Shown here: positions 11,778 to 23,160 of the stretch, one piece after another
How the letters are laid out: every line of letters starts with the position of its first letter
Numbering within the stretch: the first letter of the stretch is position 1
Assembly: GCF_029784155.1 (NCBI RefSeq)
Contig: NW_026598356.1
Coordinates: 62,001 to 126,000 of the forward strand
Direction: 5' to 3'
Source of the DNA: Uranotaenia lowii
Taxonomy: Eukaryota; Arthropoda; Insecta; Diptera; Culicidae
Length of the DNA stretch: 64,000 bases
Made by a program: the position numbers and the translations under genes
Notes under the pieces: model-generated
What the model saw: the letters and a program-made list of their open reading frames with translations, nothing else
The model's database searches: none
What the model was told of the DNA's origin: nothing

Positions 11778-13290
11778 AATAATCATGACTTGTGTTTTGG
11801 AAGCTTAAAATACGACTTAAAATCTGCTGACGTGGTTTGATGAAAAAAAAAATCAAGTGTTTTGTTCTTGATTTTTACTGAACGATTTTGTGGTTTTGAC
11901 CAAATTTGCTCGGCTTTTTGGGTTGATCATTTTAAAATCAAATGCTTGGATTTTGCCAGGTTTTTAGATAAAATAGCCCGGATTTTTTCGGATTTGTCCG
12001 AATTTATCCGGAAAAAAAAATCCTTATTTTCAATTCAGCCATAAATATGGTTGTCTGACTCTGATTCGTTAATTCAGTTGAATCAACCAGAATTTAATGT
12101 TTGAAGTGAATTGAAAATGCATGATCGATCAAGCATTGCATTGTCTACCACCATTTTAATCATTTTTTCGACATCAAAAAATGGATTCTTTTAACCAGGG
12201 TTGATTCAATTATAGAATAATATAGCCAAATCAACCATCGCTATAGGTTTGGTTTGGCAAAATTTGTTTTTGTTTGGTTTTGGTTTGGCTTTATTTAAAT
12301 AATAATGACTTGTGTTTTGGAATCCTAAAATACGATTTAAAACCTGCTGGTGTGGTTAGATGAAAAAAAAAAAAATATTTCAAGAGTCTTCTTCTGGATT
12401 TTCACTGATTAAATGTGTGGTTTTGACCAAATTTGCTCGGACATTGCCCGGATTTTGGGTTGAACATTTGAAATCAAATGCCCGTATTTTGCCAGATTTT
12501 TAGATAAAATGGCCCGGATTTTTCCGGTCCGAATACGTCCGGAAAAAATCTTAATTATTATTATCTTTAAAAACGCATAAACTCAGCCATAAATATGGTT
12601 GTATGACTTCGAACCGTTAATTCAGTTGAAGGCGGCAAAATTTGATGCTTGAAGTGAATTGAAAATGCATGACTGATCTAGCGTTACATTATCGACCATT
12701 TTAACCATTTTTTAAAATCGAAATAATTATTCTTTTAACCAGGGATGATTCAATTATAGAATAATATAGCCAATTCAACCATCGCTTTAAATTTGTTTTG
12801 GCAAAATTTGTTTTTTTTTTGGTTGTATTCGAATAATCATGACTTGTGTTTTGAAAGCCTACATTATGACTTAAAATCTTCTGGTGTGATTGATTAGCAT
12901 TTCTTCTTGATTTTTACTGAATAACTGCGTAGTTTTGACCAAATTTGCCCGGATATGGCCCAGATTTTGGGTTGAACCTTTTAAAATCAAATGCCCGGAT
13001 TTTGCCAGGTTTTTAAATAAAATTACCCGGATTGGTCCGGTCCGGATACGTCAGGCAAAAATCAATATTTTTTTAAATTCAGCCATAAATATGGTTGTCT
13101 CACTCTGAGCCGTTAATTCAGTTGCATCAAGCAGAATTTGTTGTTTGACGTGAGTTGAAAATGTATGGCTGATCTAGCGTTGCATTGACGACCATTTCAA
13201 CCATTTTTTCAACATGAAAACAAGGTTTTTTTTTAACCAGGAATGGACTAATATAGCCATATCAGCCATCGCCATTGGTTTGTTTCGGCA
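11778..13290 (+). repeat. Unit of about 520 bp, three tandem copies
   Basis: Copies begin near 11778, 12297 and 12831 with AATAATCATGACTTGTGTTT or a close variant. Each continues in the same order through TTTTGACCAAATTTGC, a CCCGGATTTTGCCAGG phrase, CAGCCATAAATATGGTTGTC, a GTTAATTCAGTTGAA phrase and ATAGAATAATATAGCC. The copies differ by many substitutions and small indels. A short piece of the same family (CAGCCATAAATATGGCTGTC) occurs alone at about 18414. Confidence 0.8.
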
Positions 13291-14661
13291 ATCGACAGTC
13301 TAGAAATTTTGCTCTGTTGAATCAACCCAACATGATGGCTGATTTATCGTAAATATGTGTTTCTATTACTTACTGAGAATATGTTTGTAGATAATGCTGA
13401 CAAAAAGTTTTGATTTTTTCCGTACCCTTGAATCTATAAGACCATCGATTACACGACCTTGAAAGTCCGGCAAAGTCAATGCCACAGACCACACAACCTT
13501 TTTCGACTGAAGTTTCTTTGGTAATTGTTGAACTTTCTAAACACATTTATTTTTTGTTCCTAGTAAAGCCGGAGCCACCGACAATTTTGATACGTCAAGC
13601 AGTGATCTTTGTTCGGTCAAAAAATCAACCAAACGCCAGGACCTCGACTGTCCTAGAAGCTAAATTGTTCCGAAAAACTTTTGTTCTTGTCTCGAATGAC
13701 ATACACGGATCGAAACAAAATACTTTTAACATATAGGAAACAAGACGAAAAAAAACGTTCAAATCGTCCTGCTCCAGAGATGTGAAGCGAGACAGCTGCC
13801 GCCTTGAGCTGCTGATATGGGCTCGCTGCGCCACTTTCGGAAAGTTTTCTGGTGGAGAGCGCACTCCAGACCCAACTCAACCCAACGTTTTTCCGTTTCG
13901 GGGTCGCGGGAACAGCTGCAGGATTTTTGGGCGTCCTCATTTCACATTTGGTGGGCTCCTCTTCTTGTTGGATTGTTGGAAGGTTTGTTTCCGCAAAACA
14001 GGACTTTTCACCCGGAGCGATAGCTAGCTGGGTAGCTAGCGATGTTACACATTTGGACTGCTGCTGCTGCTGATGAGCTGCCGACAAGTTTTCTTGAAAA
14101 ATTAATCCTTTCTGGATAGGCAGCGGCAGCAGTGGAGTTCAACGGCTGTCGTGTTTCAAAAGTTTGTGAGGGAGAAAAAGACTGGAAAGAAGCTTCTTGG
14201 AGACAGACACTCGTAACAGACAAAAATGTCAGATTCATTCCACTGACAAAACATTTCAGCTTTGAGTATTTGGGAGAAAATGATCACATGAATTTAAACA
14301 CTGCTATAAAACATTTCACCACAGAATTGAAATTTTAAAATCTAATACGTCATTATAGACAAATGCCATTGATTTTGACGGTCGCCATATACTGTTTCTA
14401 CTGATTTTTTTTAATCATCACTAGAGTTGGTGAACAAATTCCACTGGTTTTCTAAATTTGATATGTTGGTCTTTATACTAAATTCCTCCGAAAGTTCATT
14501 CCAAACAATTTTCTAAATATTTTCCGTGAATCAATTTTTTTTTGGTCTCAGTCTCAGTCAGCCAGTCTTCCTCTCCGTTCCGATTCGGTATGCTAATTTC
14601 AATCTCACTTTGTTCTTCTTGGACGAAAGGAAGGGAAAAACAAGGCAAGCAAATATCAGTA
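13291..14661. other. GC-richer unique island, no gene assigned
   Basis: About 13450-14240 is higher in complexity and GC than its flanks. It contains CTGCTGCTGCTGCTG at about 14058 and several overlapping open frames on both strands, the longest 144 codons on the minus strand. None shows a domain or a consistent exon structure. I read it as possible promoter, UTR or enhancer DNA. Confidence 0.35.
14376..14388 (-). promoter_or_regulatory. ATGGCGACCGTCA motif, copy 1
   Basis: The plus strand reads TGACGGTCGCCAT. This is the only minus-strand copy of the five. It lies at the edge of the GC-richer island rather than in a repeat. The ATGGC core resembles YY1/Pleiohomeotic sites (GCCAT on the other strand), but factor identity is not shown. 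Confidence 0.45.
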
Positions 14662-16796
14662 GGGTAAGTGAGCCTTAACTTGGCATGCTCCTTATCTTGG
14701 CATGCCAAAATGCATTTTGGTAATTTGTATGTCAAACATATGCCTAAAAATATAAAATAAATCAAACATAAAAGAAAATCGCATTTGTCTACATTCTGCA
14801 TAGCATTTGTCCGCAATTGAATCCAAATAACTGCGTAATAATTTTTTTTCACATGACGAACTGGAAGTAAAATTACGATTTTCGGAAAAAATCTGAAATG
14901 AACCTACCTTGCTAGTGCATCTGCCACCTTCGGATCGATTTTAAAAACACACTTCCCTATGAAAAAATCACTAAAAAATACCGTTGGTTACAGCAAAACG
15001 TGGCAAAAAATATAAAATTATAACCTACTCCAAACAACGTACAAATTTGATCTAAAATTGAAGAAAATATAAACATTTGTTTCGCCTAATCTTGGCATGA
15101 AATTCCACTAATTGAGGTTTGTATGTATGTGTGAGAACGAAATCAGCAGGCAGACGGTAGTCGGCAGCCGGCAGCCGAATCGTCGGCCGTTAGTGCACAG
15201 TGGTCTGGAAATTTAAAACCGGTCGAAAGTAAAAAGAATGATTGAATTGAAATAACTTAAAAATACCATAAATGTATTTTGGACTGTAATCAATTTATTT
15301 ATCTCACAAGCGTATTTGGCATCTTAGTTGGAATTATAATACTAAAAGTTTAGCTGCCTTTTTCTTGGTACATTTCTAGAACTTTTCCTCTCAACTTCTG
15401 AGCACGAAATCAACAGAATTCGGATCCGAATCGATATCTTGGATCTCAACGTTGAAGTAACTTTATCCAGACCCAAAAAAGAAATCTACAAATGGAAATA
15501 AGGTCCAACGTATTTTGATTTCATTTTATTTGTGCTGGAAATGAACATTTGCTGTTTATGTGTCGCTTTGAAAGGAATGGTCACAAAGTTCAAATTATGA
15601 CATTCTAAATATTATGTTTATTAAAAAAGTGTAGTTGCATTACAATGTTGAAAAATTATGTTATTAAGAGCTAAATTTTATTGTTTTCAATTTCATGTGA
15701 AATCAAAAATAATATTTTGACCAAGTTTGTTTTATATTATGGATCACTGTGCATCAGCAGAGGTGACGACGTTTGTTTTCCGTAGGAAAGGAATATGCGA
15801 AGGAAGCGCTGCCGAGTTTGGATGATGATTTTGCATGAGTGCGAGCGGGATGCAGCTTGAATTTCACCCAGCTTGTAAATTTGTTGTTCGCTTTCATTGG
15901 CTATAGTCCCCAAACGAACGAGTGAGATGCAATCTATTTCTATCAAGCTGGCTGGAGTGAGCGATAGTTTGTCTTGTTTTGCTTTCCGGGTGTACGCAAA
16001 CGATTGCTAGAAAATTCCTAGGGGCGACATTTTAAATATGTAGGTATGATTCAAAGAATCGTTCGCTTACTTGAGTTTTAGCTTCAGCTTGCTTCTTGCC
16101 TCGGTCATAATGGTTTTTTAAATGTCTCTCCTCCTTTTATGGGAGTGGAATAAAAAAAATGAACATTCACTATCGTATGTTAACTTCAATGGAAACAGAT
16201 CTATCATGATTTGATTTTAAAAAATTGAACAAACGATTTGTTTGCTCGGTTAATAAACATATTTATGTTAACCAATGCAATATTTTGGAACCTATTTGTT
16301 CTAGATTGTCATTCTGATAATAGAAATTTAAACACACCAAAAACTGAAACAAACAAATGAAACTTTTTTACGTAAGATTATAATTCTGCACGCAAATATC
16401 AATTCTAAAAAATGGTTGACATTTCGTACTTTCGACTTTTTGAAAACAACACATAACATTGTTGTGCTTCCTTCCAGGATATTATCAACGAATTCGTGGG
16501 AGCTGTTGTTGTATTAGTGAGGCAAATTTCTTCTAGAGGCGGCCAATTTAAGGAACTCATAAAGGGCCACAATTCGGAACGGGGGCCACAATAAGGAGCA
16601 TTTCAATCAATAGTTTGATCAGGTTTATATCGAATTATCCACCGCTTTAAAGCAAGGACATATTTTTACTACATTTCAGGCTAGTAAGCAATCATATTTG
16701 TCGAAGGACTTTTGAAGGTACATATTACAGCAAGACTACAATCATGGGAAATATAGTCAACCATGCCTTAGGGGCCAAGTTCGGGTACATTTACCC
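14662..16796. mobile_element. Segment with matching inverted ends and TA flanks
   Basis: The left end reads GGGTAAGTGAGCCTTAACTT. The right end read in reverse gives GGGTAAATGTACCCGAACTT, which matches at most positions. Both ends are flanked by TA (14660-14661 and 16797-16798). Left and right subterminal regions share words about CTTGGCATG and GGCCA. It could be a Tc/mariner-like non-autonomous element, but the GC-richer middle may be host DNA lying between two separate insertions. No transposase frame is present. Confidence 0.4.
15196..15751. mobile_element. Nested 556-bp element with CACAGTG ends
   Basis: The segment starts CACAGTGGTCTGG and ends GGATCACTGTG, so the inverted ends agree over about 10 bp. 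The interior is AT-rich and contrasts with the GC-rich flanks. No clear target-site duplication is visible. Similar ends occur in the nested element at 36151-36881. Confidence 0.45.
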
Positions 16797-16799
16797 TAA

Positions 16800-18042
16800 T
16801 CGATTTGCGACGTTCATTAATTTTCCAATTCCGGTAGCCTAAACGTTCTGAGTAAGAACTAAAGGGGCCAACCCGTTTAAGATTACAGAATGTGAAGTTC
16901 ATCCCACACACAACATTTTTTTCGGTCGCTCGCTACGCTTCCCTTTAAGCAAAATCGCATTTTTCAAGTTCAAACCCATGAGTAGCCGAAAGAGAGAAAA
17001 AAAATCAACAGCGACTAGCAATTTGCAACTGGAATGAAAATAAGGCAGCAACAACAAACCGAGAGGGAGGTGGAGAAAAAGTCCGAAGTTGGCAAAAGTG
17101 TTAAATTTAAATTCAAATCTCAAATTCTTATCACAGAAGCACCGGGCAAGCAAAGCGAAAAGTCATTGCTTTCAGCGAAACCGAACGTCTGAAGTTAAAA
17201 AATAAAACGGGGAATCGTAAAAAGCTTTTGAAGCTTCCTCTCCCCTGTGCTACCTTGCTTGGGAAGGAGGGGAAAAGTTGGGAGAAATCGGAAAAGGGAA
17301 AAAACGTAAAATAAAATCTGTAACAACTTGAAAGAACGTTGAAGAATCGTTTCAGTTCCAGCTTTTTTTTCCACCGTCTATACTAAACTCTTCCGAGGAA
17401 GGAAAAACGATTTTATGCACTCACGATGTTGACGATGCGTCCCCTGCCTGGTTTGTTAGTACGTGTGTTTGTGTATGTGTGCTCGCTTGCCAATTCCTAC
17501 CCATTTCGAAAGAGAGATGCAAAAAAGTGCAGCGCAATGCATGAGTTTACATAGTCGTCTCTGGCTGGAGAAGTGTGTTGAAACAAAAGCGAAGAGCAGC
17601 AGGAATGAAGAGGCGTCAGTGATTGAATTCTTTCCTGAGCTGCCCCTCAAAGAGCTCACGGTCTAAGCGAAGTGTCCCCGGCGGGCTACTGGACAAAGAG
17701 ACTCCGGTTCCCCTAAGCCCTACAAATCAGAAGAGCTCCCCTTAAAAGAGGGATGACGACGACATTCGTTGCTTTGGCGGTGCAACGACAAAGTGTCAAA
17801 GTGAAGCTTTGGATTGGATTTTGTCACACTGCAGAGCAGCGCGTCTCGGCTTTCACGCTTGATTGGCTGATTGTGCGGATTTCCATGGATGGAAATTGGC
17901 AAAGATTTCTACGACAGACATACCTACTAAAAACAGAGAAAGAGAAAGAGAGAGAGAAATCGGTTCGAGGAATTTGTCAATTTTTGTGCCAATCAAAAGA
18001 CACGCGGCGGCGTTGTGTGGATGAAAAAGAGAGCGATTAGTA
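16800..18042. other. GC-richer unique island with GA tracts
   Basis: This is a moderately complex region with GAGAAAGAGAAAGAGAGAGA at about 17937, where GAGA-type factors could bind. Two 67-codon frames at about 17456-17666 and one of 95 codons at 17753-18040 have no recognisable domain. No exon structure could be built. Confidence 0.35.
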
Positions 18043-18044
18043 AC

Positions 18045-18113
18045 GCCCGCGAGATTCGAACTCGTGACCTTTCGGTTTCGGTCGAGTGATCATCCAAGTG
18101 CGCCGCGGGCTAA
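18045..18113 (-). tRNA. tRNA-like sequence, probably a pseudogene or SINE head
   Basis: On the minus strand the ends GCCCGCG and CGCGGGC form a perfect 7-bp acceptor stem. A T arm with loop (CGAGTTCGAATCTCG) matches the pol III B box. The D arm is poorly paired. The anticodon stem gives only GACC/GGTC with an oversized loop, so no anticodon can be assigned. I regard it as a decayed tRNA or a tRNA-derived insertion. Confidence 0.45.
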
Positions 18114-18232
18114 TCAATGTTGACAGTGAGCTGTTCGTTTGGATTTGTGGGTGAAGCTCTCTGAGATCTTTTCTGCTTTTGATAATTAAAAGAGAAACAC
18201 CTTTCCACAGTATTTGAATCCATGTGGGGAAC

Positions 18233-18245
18233 ATGGCGACCGTCA
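18233..18245 (+). promoter_or_regulatory. ATGGCGACCGTCA motif, copy 2
   Basis: An exact ATGGCGACCGTCA follows CATGTGGGGAAC. It lies 120 bp downstream of the tRNA-like sequence and about 300 bp before the 9-bp array begins. Confidence 0.45.
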
Positions 18246-19667
18246 TAACAAAAATTTCTGTCTTTAACGCCATTTGAAAAGTCCAAATAATTGCTTAAAA
18301 AAGTTAATCTTTAATTGAATAAAATCACAAATTGTTAGTGCCTAAATAAATCTCTTGAGCAGACCCTACGCGGAGAAAAAAAATGAGAACATTGATTAAA
18401 ATACGCGTCAGTTCAGCCATAAATATGGCTGTCTGAATCATACCCGAAAACGATGTTGAAACAGGCAGTAGGTGATGTTGAAACGAGAAAAAAAATGATA
18501 TCCTGATCATGAAATATGTATAAGAAGTATTTCAAAACAAATGACAAAAGTGACTTAAATGACAGACATTTTAAAAATGACAAAAATGACCAAAAATGAC
18601 CGAAAACACCCAAATGGTCAAAATAACAAAAAATTACAAAAATGACCAAAATGACAAAAAAGAATCCAAATTTCAAAAATGCCCAAATTGACCGAAATAA
18701 CCAATAATGACAAAAATTACAAAAACGACAAAATTGTCCCCAATGACAAAAATGTTTGCAATTTTGGTCATTAGGGACAATTTTGTCATTTTTGTTATTT
18801 CTGTAATTTATGTAGTTTTTTGTCATTCTCGTCTTTTTTGTAATTTTTGTCTTTTTGGCATTTTTGTCATGTTTGTCATTTTTGACATTTTTGTCTTTTT
18901 TGTCAATTTTGTCATTTTGTAATTTTGTAATTTTGTAATTTTTGTCATTTTTGTTACAACAAAACGACAAAAAAAATGACAAAAAATTACAAAAAGTTAC
19001 AAAAAACTACAAACAATGACAAAAATGACAAAAAACGACAAAAAAAATGAAAAAAAATGACAAAAATTACTTTTTAGTTCAACATGAAAAAATAAAAATA
19101 ACCAAAATGACAAAAAATGACAAAAAGGACATAATTTAAAAAAATGACAAAAATGCCAAGAATGACAAAAATGACAATAACAAAAATGAAAAAAATTACT
19201 AAAAAGACAAAAATGACAAAGATGACCAAAATGGTAAAAATGACCGAAATGACCAATATGACAAAAATGACAAAAATGGCAAAAGAATTATTTTTTTTGT
19301 CATTTTTGTCATTTCAGTCATATCCGTCATTTTCGTTTTTTTTTTTGTATTTTTTTGTTATTTTTGTCATTTTGGTCATTTTGGTCATTTTGGTCATTGA
19401 CAAAAATGATAGAAATGACAAAAAATGACAAAAAATGACAAAAAATGACAAAAAATGACAAAAAATGACAAAAAATGACAAAAAATGACAAAAAATGACA
19501 AAAAATGACAAAAAATGACAAAAAATGACAAAAAATACAAAAATTACAAAAATTACAAAAATGAAATAAATGACAAAAATGACAAAAATGACAAAAATGA
19601 CAAAAATGACAAAAATGACAAAAACGACAAAAACGACAAAATGCTAAAATGATAAAAATAACAAAAA

Positions 19668-20027
19668 TTCCAAAAAAACGAAAATAACAAGAATAACGTA
19701 AATGACAAAAATGACAAAAATAACAAAAATGACAAAAATGACAAAAATGACAAAAATGACAAAAATGACAAAAATGACAAAAATGACAAAAATGACAAAA
19801 ATGACAAAAATGACAAAAATGACAAAAATGACAAAAATGACAAAAATGACAAAAATGACAAAAATGACAAAAATGACAAAAATGACAAAAATGACAAAAA
19901 TGACAAAAATGACAAAAATGACAAAAATGACAAAAATGACAAAAATGACAAAAATGACAAAAATGACAAAAATGACAAAAATGACAAAAATTCCAAAAAA
20001 ACGAAAATAACAAGAATAACAAAAATG
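19668..20027 (+). repeat. Higher-order repeat within the 9-bp array, period 323 bp
   Basis: A marker of variant units, TTCCAAAAAAACGAAAATAA followed by CAAGAATAAC, occurs at 19668 and again at 19991. The variants therefore moved as a block, the signature of unequal exchange or segmental duplication inside the array. Confidence 0.75.
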
Positions 20028-20579
20028 ACAAAAATGACAAAAATAACAAAAATAACAAAAATGACAAAAATGACAAAAATGACAAAAATGACAAAAATGA
20101 CAAAAATGACAAAAATGACAAAAATAACAAAAATGACAAAAATGACAAAAATGACAAAAATGACAAAAATGACAAAAATGACAAAAATGACAAAAATGAC
20201 AAAAATGACAAAAATGACAAAAATGACAAAAATGACAAAAATGACAAAAATGACAAAAATGACAAAAATGACAAAAATGACAAAAATGACAAAAATGACA
20301 AAAATGACAAAAATGACAAAAATGACAAAAATGACAAAAATGACAAAAATGACAAAAATGATAAAAATGACAAAAATGGCAAAAATGGCAAAAATGACAA
20401 AAATGACAAAAATGACAAAAATGACAAAAATGACAAAAATGACAAAAATGACAAAAATGACAAAAATGACAAAAATGACAAAAATGACAAAAATGACAAA
20501 AATGACAAAAATGACAAAAATGACAAAAATGACAAAAATGACAAAAATGACAAAAATGACAAAAATGACAAAAATGACA

Positions 20580-21355
20580 AAAATGACAAAAATGATAAAA
20601 ATGACAAAAATGACAAAAATGACTAAAATGACTAAAATGACAAAAATGACAAAAATGACAAAAATGACAAAAATGACGAAAATTACAAAAATGACAAAAA
20701 TGACAAAAATGACAAAAATGACAAAAATGACAAAAATGACAAAAATGACAAAAATGACAAAAATGACAAAAATGACAAAAATGACAAAAATGACAAAAAT
20801 GACAAAAATGACAAAAATGACAAAAATGACAAAAATGACAAAAATGACAAAAATGACAAAAATGACAAAAATGACAAAAATGACAAAAATGACAAAAATG
20901 ACAAAAATGACAAAAATGACAAAAATGACAAAAATGACAAAAATGACAAAAATGACAAAAATGACAAAAATGACAAAAGTGGCAAAAAGACAAAAATGAC
21001 AAAAATGACAAAAATGACAAAAATGACAAAAATGATAAAAATGACAAAAATGGCAAAAATGACAAAAATGACAAAAATGACAAAAATGACAAAAATGACA
21101 AAAATGACAAAAATGACAAAAATGACAAAAATGACAAAAATGACAAAAATGACAAAAATGACAAAAATGACAAAAATGACAAAAATGACAAAAATGACAA
21201 AAATGACAAAAATGACAAAAATGACAAAAATGACAAAAATGACAAAAATGACAAAAATGACAAAAATGATAAAAATGACAAAAATGACTAAAATGACTAA
21301 AATGACAAAAATGACAAAAATGACAAAAATGACAAAAATGACGAAAATTACAAAA
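20580..21355 (+). repeat. Higher-order repeat within the 9-bp array, period 665 bp
   Basis: The variant series GATAAAAATGAC ... GACTAAAATGACTAAAATGA ... GACGAAAATTAC occurs with its GACTAA block at 20621 and again at 21286. The offset is 665 bp, close to 74 units with a one-base slip. The short-unit slip AGTGGCAAAAAGACA near 20980 accounts for the frame change. Confidence 0.75.
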
Positions 21356-23160
21356 ATGACAAAAATGACAAAAATGACAAAAATGACAAAAATGACAAAA
21401 ATGACAAAAATGACAAAAATGACAAAAATGACAAAAATGACAAAAATGACAAAAATGACAAAAATGACAAAAATGACAAAAATGACAAAAATGACAAAAA
21501 TGGCAAAAATGGCAAAAATGACAAAAATAACAAAAATGACAAAAATGACAAAAATGACAAAAATGACAAAAATGACAAAAATGACAAAAATGACAAAAAT
21601 GACAAAAATGACAAAAATGACAAAAATGACAAAAATGACAAAAATGACAAAAATGACAAAAATGACAAAAATGACAAAAATGACAAAAATGACAAAAATG
21701 ACAAAAATGACAAAAATGACAAAAATGACAAAAATGACAAAAATGACAAAAATGACAAAAATGACAAAAATGACAAAAATGACAAAAATGACAAAAATGA
21801 CAAAAATGACAAAAATGACAAAAATGACAAAAATGACAAAAATGACAAAAATGACAAAAATGACAAAAATGACAAAAATGACAAAAATGACAAAAATGAC
21901 AAAAATGACAAAAATGACAAAAATGACAAAAATGACAAAAATGACAAAAATGACAAAAATGACAAAAATGACAAAAATGACAAAAATAACAAAAATGACA
22001 AAATTGACAGAAATGACAAAAATGACAAAAAATGACAAAAATAACAAAAATGACAAAAATGACAAAAATGACAAAAATAACAAAAATAACAAAAATGACA
22101 AAATTGACAGAAATGACAGAAATGACAAAAATGACAAAAATGACAAAAATGACAAAAATTACAAAAATGACAAAAATTACAAAAATTACAAAAATGACAA
22201 AAATGACAAAAATGACAAAAATGACAAAAATGACAAAAATGACAAAAATGACAAAAATGACAAAAATGACAAAAATGACAAAAATGACAAAAATGACAAA
22301 AATGACAAAAATGACAAAAATGACAAAAATGACAAAAATGGCAAAAATGATAAAAATGATAAAAATGACAAAAAGGACAAAAATGACAAAAATGATAAAA
22401 ATGACAAAAATGACAAAAATGACAAAAATGACCAAAATGACCAAAATGACCAAAATGATCAAAATGACAAAAATGACAAAAATGACAGAAATGACAAAAA
22501 TGACTTAAATGACAAAAATGACTTAAATGGCAAAATTGAAAAAAAAAAAATGACAAAAATGATCGAAATGAGAAAAAATGTCAATAATCTTCAAAAAACG
22601 ACAAAAATACTTTTTTTGTAATTTCTTTCATTTGGGACAATTTTGTCATTTCTGTCATTTTGGTTATTTTTTGTTATATTTTTGCCATTTTTGTCTTTTT
22701 GTCGTTTGGTTGTTTTTGTCATTCTTGTCATTTTGGTCATTTTTGTCATTTCTGACATTTTTGTCATATTTCTCATTTTTGCCGTTTTGTCGTTTTTGTA
22801 ATTCTTGTCATTTTTGTCATTTTTTTCATTTTTGTCGATTTTGTCATTTGTCATTTTTGTCATTTTTGTCATTTTTGTCATTTTTTTTTCATTTTTGCCA
22901 TTTTTTTCATTTCTTTTTTTTTTTTTTTGTTATTTTCGTCATTTTTGTCATTTTCGTTGTTTTTATCAGTTTTGTCATTTTTGTCATTTTTGACATTTTT
23001 TTCATTCTTGTCATTTTTGTCATTTTTGTAATTTTTTGTCATTTTAGTCATATTTGTTCTTTTTGTCATTTTTGACATTTTTATCATTTTTGTCGTTATT
23101 GGCATTTTTGTCATTTTAGTCATTTTCGTTGTGTTTGTCTTTTTTGTCATTTTTTTTTTC

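Larger units (their letters stand above)
18541..23160. repeat. Giant 9-bp minisatellite (ACAAAAATG)n in alternating orientation
   Basis: The unit ACAAAAATG repeats with few variants, giving roughly 350 near-perfect copies in 19399-22550. Orientation switches repeatedly: ACAAAAATG at 18541-18755, its complement at 18762-18956, forward at 18960-19285, complement at 19292-19397, forward at 19399-22611, and complement at 22612-23160. Outer blocks are more degenerate than the core. Five of the six frames of this unit contain no stop codon, which explains open frames of up to 969 codons encoding VIF, SFL, CHF, MTK or NDK repeats. These are not credible proteins. Confidence 0.95.

Noticed and set aside
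13653..14087. A 144-codon minus-strand frame.
   Set aside because: No domain is recognisable, several other frames overlap in the same GC-richer patch, and no splice structure supports it.
19327..22621. Open frames of 400-969 codons encoding VIF, SFL, CHF, MTK or NDK repeats.
   Set aside because: The 9-bp unit has stops in only one of six frames, so any array of it is open. Frames overlap on both strands and change with single-base slips.
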